Shown here piece after piece: positions 61,101 to 64,000 of a DNA stretch of 64,000 nt. The DNA is taken from NCBI GenBank assembly GCA_018398805.1, contig JAGFBZ010000695.1, forward strand, positions 62,001 through 126,000, in the 5' to 3' direction. Source of the stretch: Hirundichthys speculiger (Eukaryota; Chordata; Actinopteri; Beloniformes; Exocoetidae). How positions within the stretch are numbered: the first letter of the stretch is position 1; each line of letters begins with the position of its first letter. A program made the translations under genes and the position numbers. The notes below the pieces were generated by a model, which saw only the letters and a list, made by a program, of their open reading frames with translations, was not told the DNA's origin and searched no databases.

Positions 61101-62334
61101 TGGCAGAATTTAATGCAGAAATAGCTTTCTTTTTTCTGTCTCAGAGCAGCTCTTCTGGGCATAAAATGTCACCCTGTCAGTACAGCAGTGTAACCAATGG
61201 CTGAAAGAATGCATGCCACGGAAATAGGCCAGTAAGTAAAAAGGGTGATTATTTTATTGGCTGAAGCAGAATCAATCAGTAGTTTGGTAACACTTGATGT
61301 TACTGACAGTGATGAATGTTGAGACCCACAGTCCTATGACTTTAGCCTCCTAATGAAATAAAATAGCTACCCCCAAAATTCATTTGGAAGAAAAATTTCT
61401 AGTGAACATTTGGTTATCATAACCAGACAGATAGGTAGCAGAAAAAGAAATATCAAATGTATAAAATGTATTTTTTACAAATGAAAATAGAAAAATAATA
61501 ATAATAAAAAAGAATTATTTATGCACACAAAAATGACTGAAAAGTAAAAGCTTGCTAGGTGTGTATTTGAAAGTGTCTAAAGAATGGCACACTATCAGTG
61601 TCTGGATGACTAAGAGTGAACAGAAGATTCAAAAAAAGAAACTTAATTTACTTCTTAATTTAGCAACTGATCAATTAAAAGGTATTGATTAGGTCATATA
61701 ACTTCATACTGTATGATCGACCCGTCTCTAAGATTGTTGTCCGTCATCAGTGTGTAAATAGGTCAGGACTCCAACATCTATCATGAATAGCATACCCGTT
61801 ACTTCTCCTGTCTTGCATTTTCCACATTTCCCTTAGGGCTTTGATCCTGTCATAATTAAATCAATTCAATATACAGCATTGCTTAATATGCTAGTTTCTT
61901 CTACACCACTGTCAAAGACTCAGCAGGAAAGTATTCAGTCACTACAGAACTTCAACTTGACCGGTACAAGCACAACCTTTGCAGTATTTGCTCCAGTAAG
62001 CCAGGTAGTTTTATTATGTCAGCATTTCAGTTGCTTATTGTTCACAGCAAACACTATCTAGGGGAAGTCAATGCCTTTACTTATTTATATCAATAAAAAT
62101 AACTTAATTGTCCACTTTAGATTTAAAAATATAAAATACCTTTAAAATAACTGTAGAATACATAATCAAAGTCATGACTGAGGATATTTGATATGATGTC
62201 TCACGAGTGAGAAAAAAATTAATTTCTAGTAATAATAACTGATATGTGTGTGTTGTATTTAGATTACTAAGCAGATAAAAAGATAATTAAGACATCCTTA
62301 TTAAGCCTTCCTAATTAAGCCTTCACAATGTTTG
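58161..62334. other. No gene recognised
   Basis: 58290-59430 is GC-richer than its surroundings and may be an old retroelement, but no family was recognised. It includes a cluster of CACGTG/CATGTG sites near 59240-59320. The remainder is AT-rich with T runs (59984-60004) and no supported features. Confidence 0.35.
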
Positions 62335-62342
62335 CTTGTGAT

Positions 62343-63026
62343 CAGGGGCGAAAATCCCATTTCATTTTGGGGGGGGACAATAAACAGTAAAATTTCAGAG
62401 AGTAATTCCTGGGGGGGACATGAAAAAAAAATGCTCTCTCCCTCTCTTTCTCCTGCTCCTTTGGAACTTGCCTTGCAGGGTTGAGCCCACAGCCTGTTGA
62501 ATGTTAGAAAAAGTAATAATAGTAGTTGTAGCATTGTTGTGTATCAGTGCGTATTCTACCTGTATACAGGATTTTCAATGTTCAAACTGAAAAATCAACA
62601 ATGGTATTAGGTGATATTATTATATTGTAGTGTTGTATTTTTTGACAAACAAAATACAACAACATATTAAAACTACGCCATTAAATATGGCAACTTAAAA
62701 ATGCAAAAAATAAAATACAATTAAAAATCCCTTCTACATTTAAATGACACACTCGCTGATACACGGAGCTGCCGGTAGCCCCACTCGTTAGAAACAGCAT
62801 GTGGACTAAACCACTTTGAGAAATAGGGGGGTCGCAATGTTTCAACAGTTAAAAAAAAAAGGGGTTTTTACATTTATAATTTGCAGCGTTTGTGTTGTAC
62901 TTTTATTGAACATGACTATATTATTATTCAATTGTTTTCGTGTGCTTACAATGATTTTATGGGGGGGACAGCTTTATGGAGGGGGCGGACACGTCCCCTG
63001 TGTCCCCCCCGGGATTTCCGCCTATG
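62343..63026. mobile_element. Non-autonomous hAT element (684 bp) with 8-bp duplication
   Basis: Left terminus CAGGGGCGAAAATCCC and right terminus GGGATTTCCGCCTATG are imperfect inverted repeats. Both are flanked by a perfect 8-bp duplication CTTGTGAT (62335-62342 and 63027-63034), the size made by hAT transposases. G-rich blocks (GGGGGGGACA) recur just inside both ends and once more internally. No transposase frame. Confidence 0.9.
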
Positions 63027-63044
63027 CTTGTGATTAACCACGGC

Positions 63045-63400
63045 AGTACAGTAATCACCCACACTTCGCAGTCTCAGCAATCGCGGACTCAGTACATTGC
63101 AGAAGTTTAAAAAAATATTCATAGAAAAAAAATGTTCTAAAAAAAAATTGAAAAAAATTCAAACGAAGTGCGCAAGGCTGAAGCAAAACCCATCACATCA
63201 AGAAGGAGTCTCGGGAAGCAACAAGAGCCGACACGGGAGGCCCCATGAACGAATATCGAGACCTGTAATTGGCAGCTATGACGGGCATTACTGTGCTGTC
63301 GGTTGTCTGTACGCTGATTGGCTGACACGCATCCTCGCATCTCCCATCTCATGCTCTCGTCAGCTACGCACAGAGGAGAGATCGTCAAAGTGAGTGTACC
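63045..63400. mobile_element. Possible pogo/Tigger-like relic
   Basis: CAGTAATCACCCACACTTCGCAG and AATCGCGGACTC, followed by A-rich sequence and CTGATTGGCTGACACGC, resemble the ends and interior of Tigger-type elements. Boundaries are not defined. Confidence 0.3.
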
Positions 63401-63419
63401 TTCCGTAGATTTTGCGTAC

Positions 63420-63448
63420 GTGCGTACATGTATACTACATGTACGCAC
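63420..63448. repeat. Perfect 13-bp inverted repeat, 3-nt spacer
   Basis: GTGCGTACATGTA, TAC, TACATGTACGCAC. Confidence 0.95.
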
Positions 63449-63494
63449 ATGGTCACAGCCCTCATTAACCGCAAATTGTGGGGGATTGTGGGGG

Positions 63495-63549
63495 ATATAT
63501 ATATATGTATATATTATATATATGTATATATATATATATATATATATTA
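63495..63549. repeat. (TA)n microsatellite
   Basis: TA-rich array with TATG interruptions. Confidence 0.9.
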
Positions 63550-63574
63550 GGGCTGTCAATTTCTCTTATTAATA

Positions 63575-63965
63575 CGAGTCCTGACTAGAACCAGGAAATA
63601 TGACCATATTAGTCCAGTCCTGAGGTCTCTGGCTTCCTGTCCCTCAGAGAATAGACTTTAAAACAGCTCTACTTGTGTACAAGTCTCTTCATGGTCTAGC
63701 CCCAAAGTACATCTCTGACATGTTAGAGCCATATGAACCAACCTGGACTCTGAGAACCTCAGGTAGTGGTCTCCTGCTGGTGTCCAGAGTCAGGACTAAA
63801 CAAGGTGAAGCTGCATTTCAGTTTTATTCTCCTAAAATCTGGAACAATCTTCCAGAAGATGTGAGACAGACCTGAACTCTGACAATGTTCAGATCCAGAC
63901 TGAAAACAGTTCTGTTTAGATGTGAAGATGATGACTGGAAGGATTTTATCTGCACTCTTCATTTT
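63575..63965 (+). pseudogene. L2-type LINE ORF2 C-terminal fragment
   Basis: The plus strand encodes VLRSLASCPSENRL-like residues, then LVYKSLHGLAPKYISDMLE, RTSGSGLLLVSRVRTKQGE and AAFQFYSPKIWNNLPEDVRQ. A stop follows where the family usually continues through a short TMFRSRLKTVLF-like end (present in another frame at about 63880-63920). This is the conserved C-terminal segment after the reverse transcriptase in fish L2-clade LINEs. The 5' part is missing, as usual for truncated insertions, and an ATTAATTA-rich tail reaches the window end. Confidence 0.8.
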
Positions 63966-64000
63966 TAATTTAATTAATTAATTTTTTTATTAATTAATTT

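Noticed and set aside
63137..63559. 140-codon minus-strand frame near the window end
   Set aside because: It starts in a TA microsatellite and runs over a repeat relic; no domain seen.

Overview
This window looks like ordinary AT-rich teleost fish nuclear DNA. No intact host gene was found. The fish assignment rests on the mix of repeats: Tc1-like transposons with TA target duplications, an RTE/Rex3-type LINE ending in GATG repeats, a Poseidon-type Penelope element, tRNA-derived SINEs with an L2-like tail, several hAT and MITE families, and a decayed copy of an intron-containing gene that I know as multi-copy in teleosts (SAMD3-like uncharacterised proteins). Most of the remaining sequence is intergenic or intronic, with microsatellites and unusually many long C or G runs.

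Layout. From 1 to 2.8 kb there are two copies (one cut by the window edge) of an unclassified element with GGGCCC termini, a Tc1 relic and a 27-bp minisatellite. A Penelope-like reverse transcriptase relic lies on the minus strand at 7.4-8.5 kb. The decayed five-exon gene copy lies on the minus strand at 16.3-18.2 kb, with repeat-like 3' flanking sequence from about 14.0 kb. A dense transposon cluster runs from 18.4 to 28.1 kb: two juxtaposed hAT copies, a decayed Tc1-like element with DD36E spacing, a LINE split into pieces, a hAT fragment, a young 1,625-bp Tc1-like element with IR/DR termini, and a third GGGCCC element that sits inside the LINE and itself contains another repeat. From 28 to 58 kb the sequence is mostly unique-looking, with scattered SINEs, MITEs, a BED-finger fragment, one isolated exon-like block (33.3-33.5 kb) and several stretches that resemble conserved non-coding elements. 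The last 2 kb hold a non-autonomous hAT with a perfect 8-bp target duplication, a possible pogo/Tigger relic and an L2-type LINE fragment.

Nothing here forms an operon-like or cooperating gene set. The most interesting items are (1) the GGGCCC element family, whose copies differ by what looks like a coordinated swap of one short word at many separated sites (GGGTAGCGGG versus GGGTAATGGG), around a central palindrome of up to about 145 bp; and (2) the intron-containing, frame-broken copy of a multi-copy gene family. Family names were assigned by reading translations against remembered families; no database search was run.
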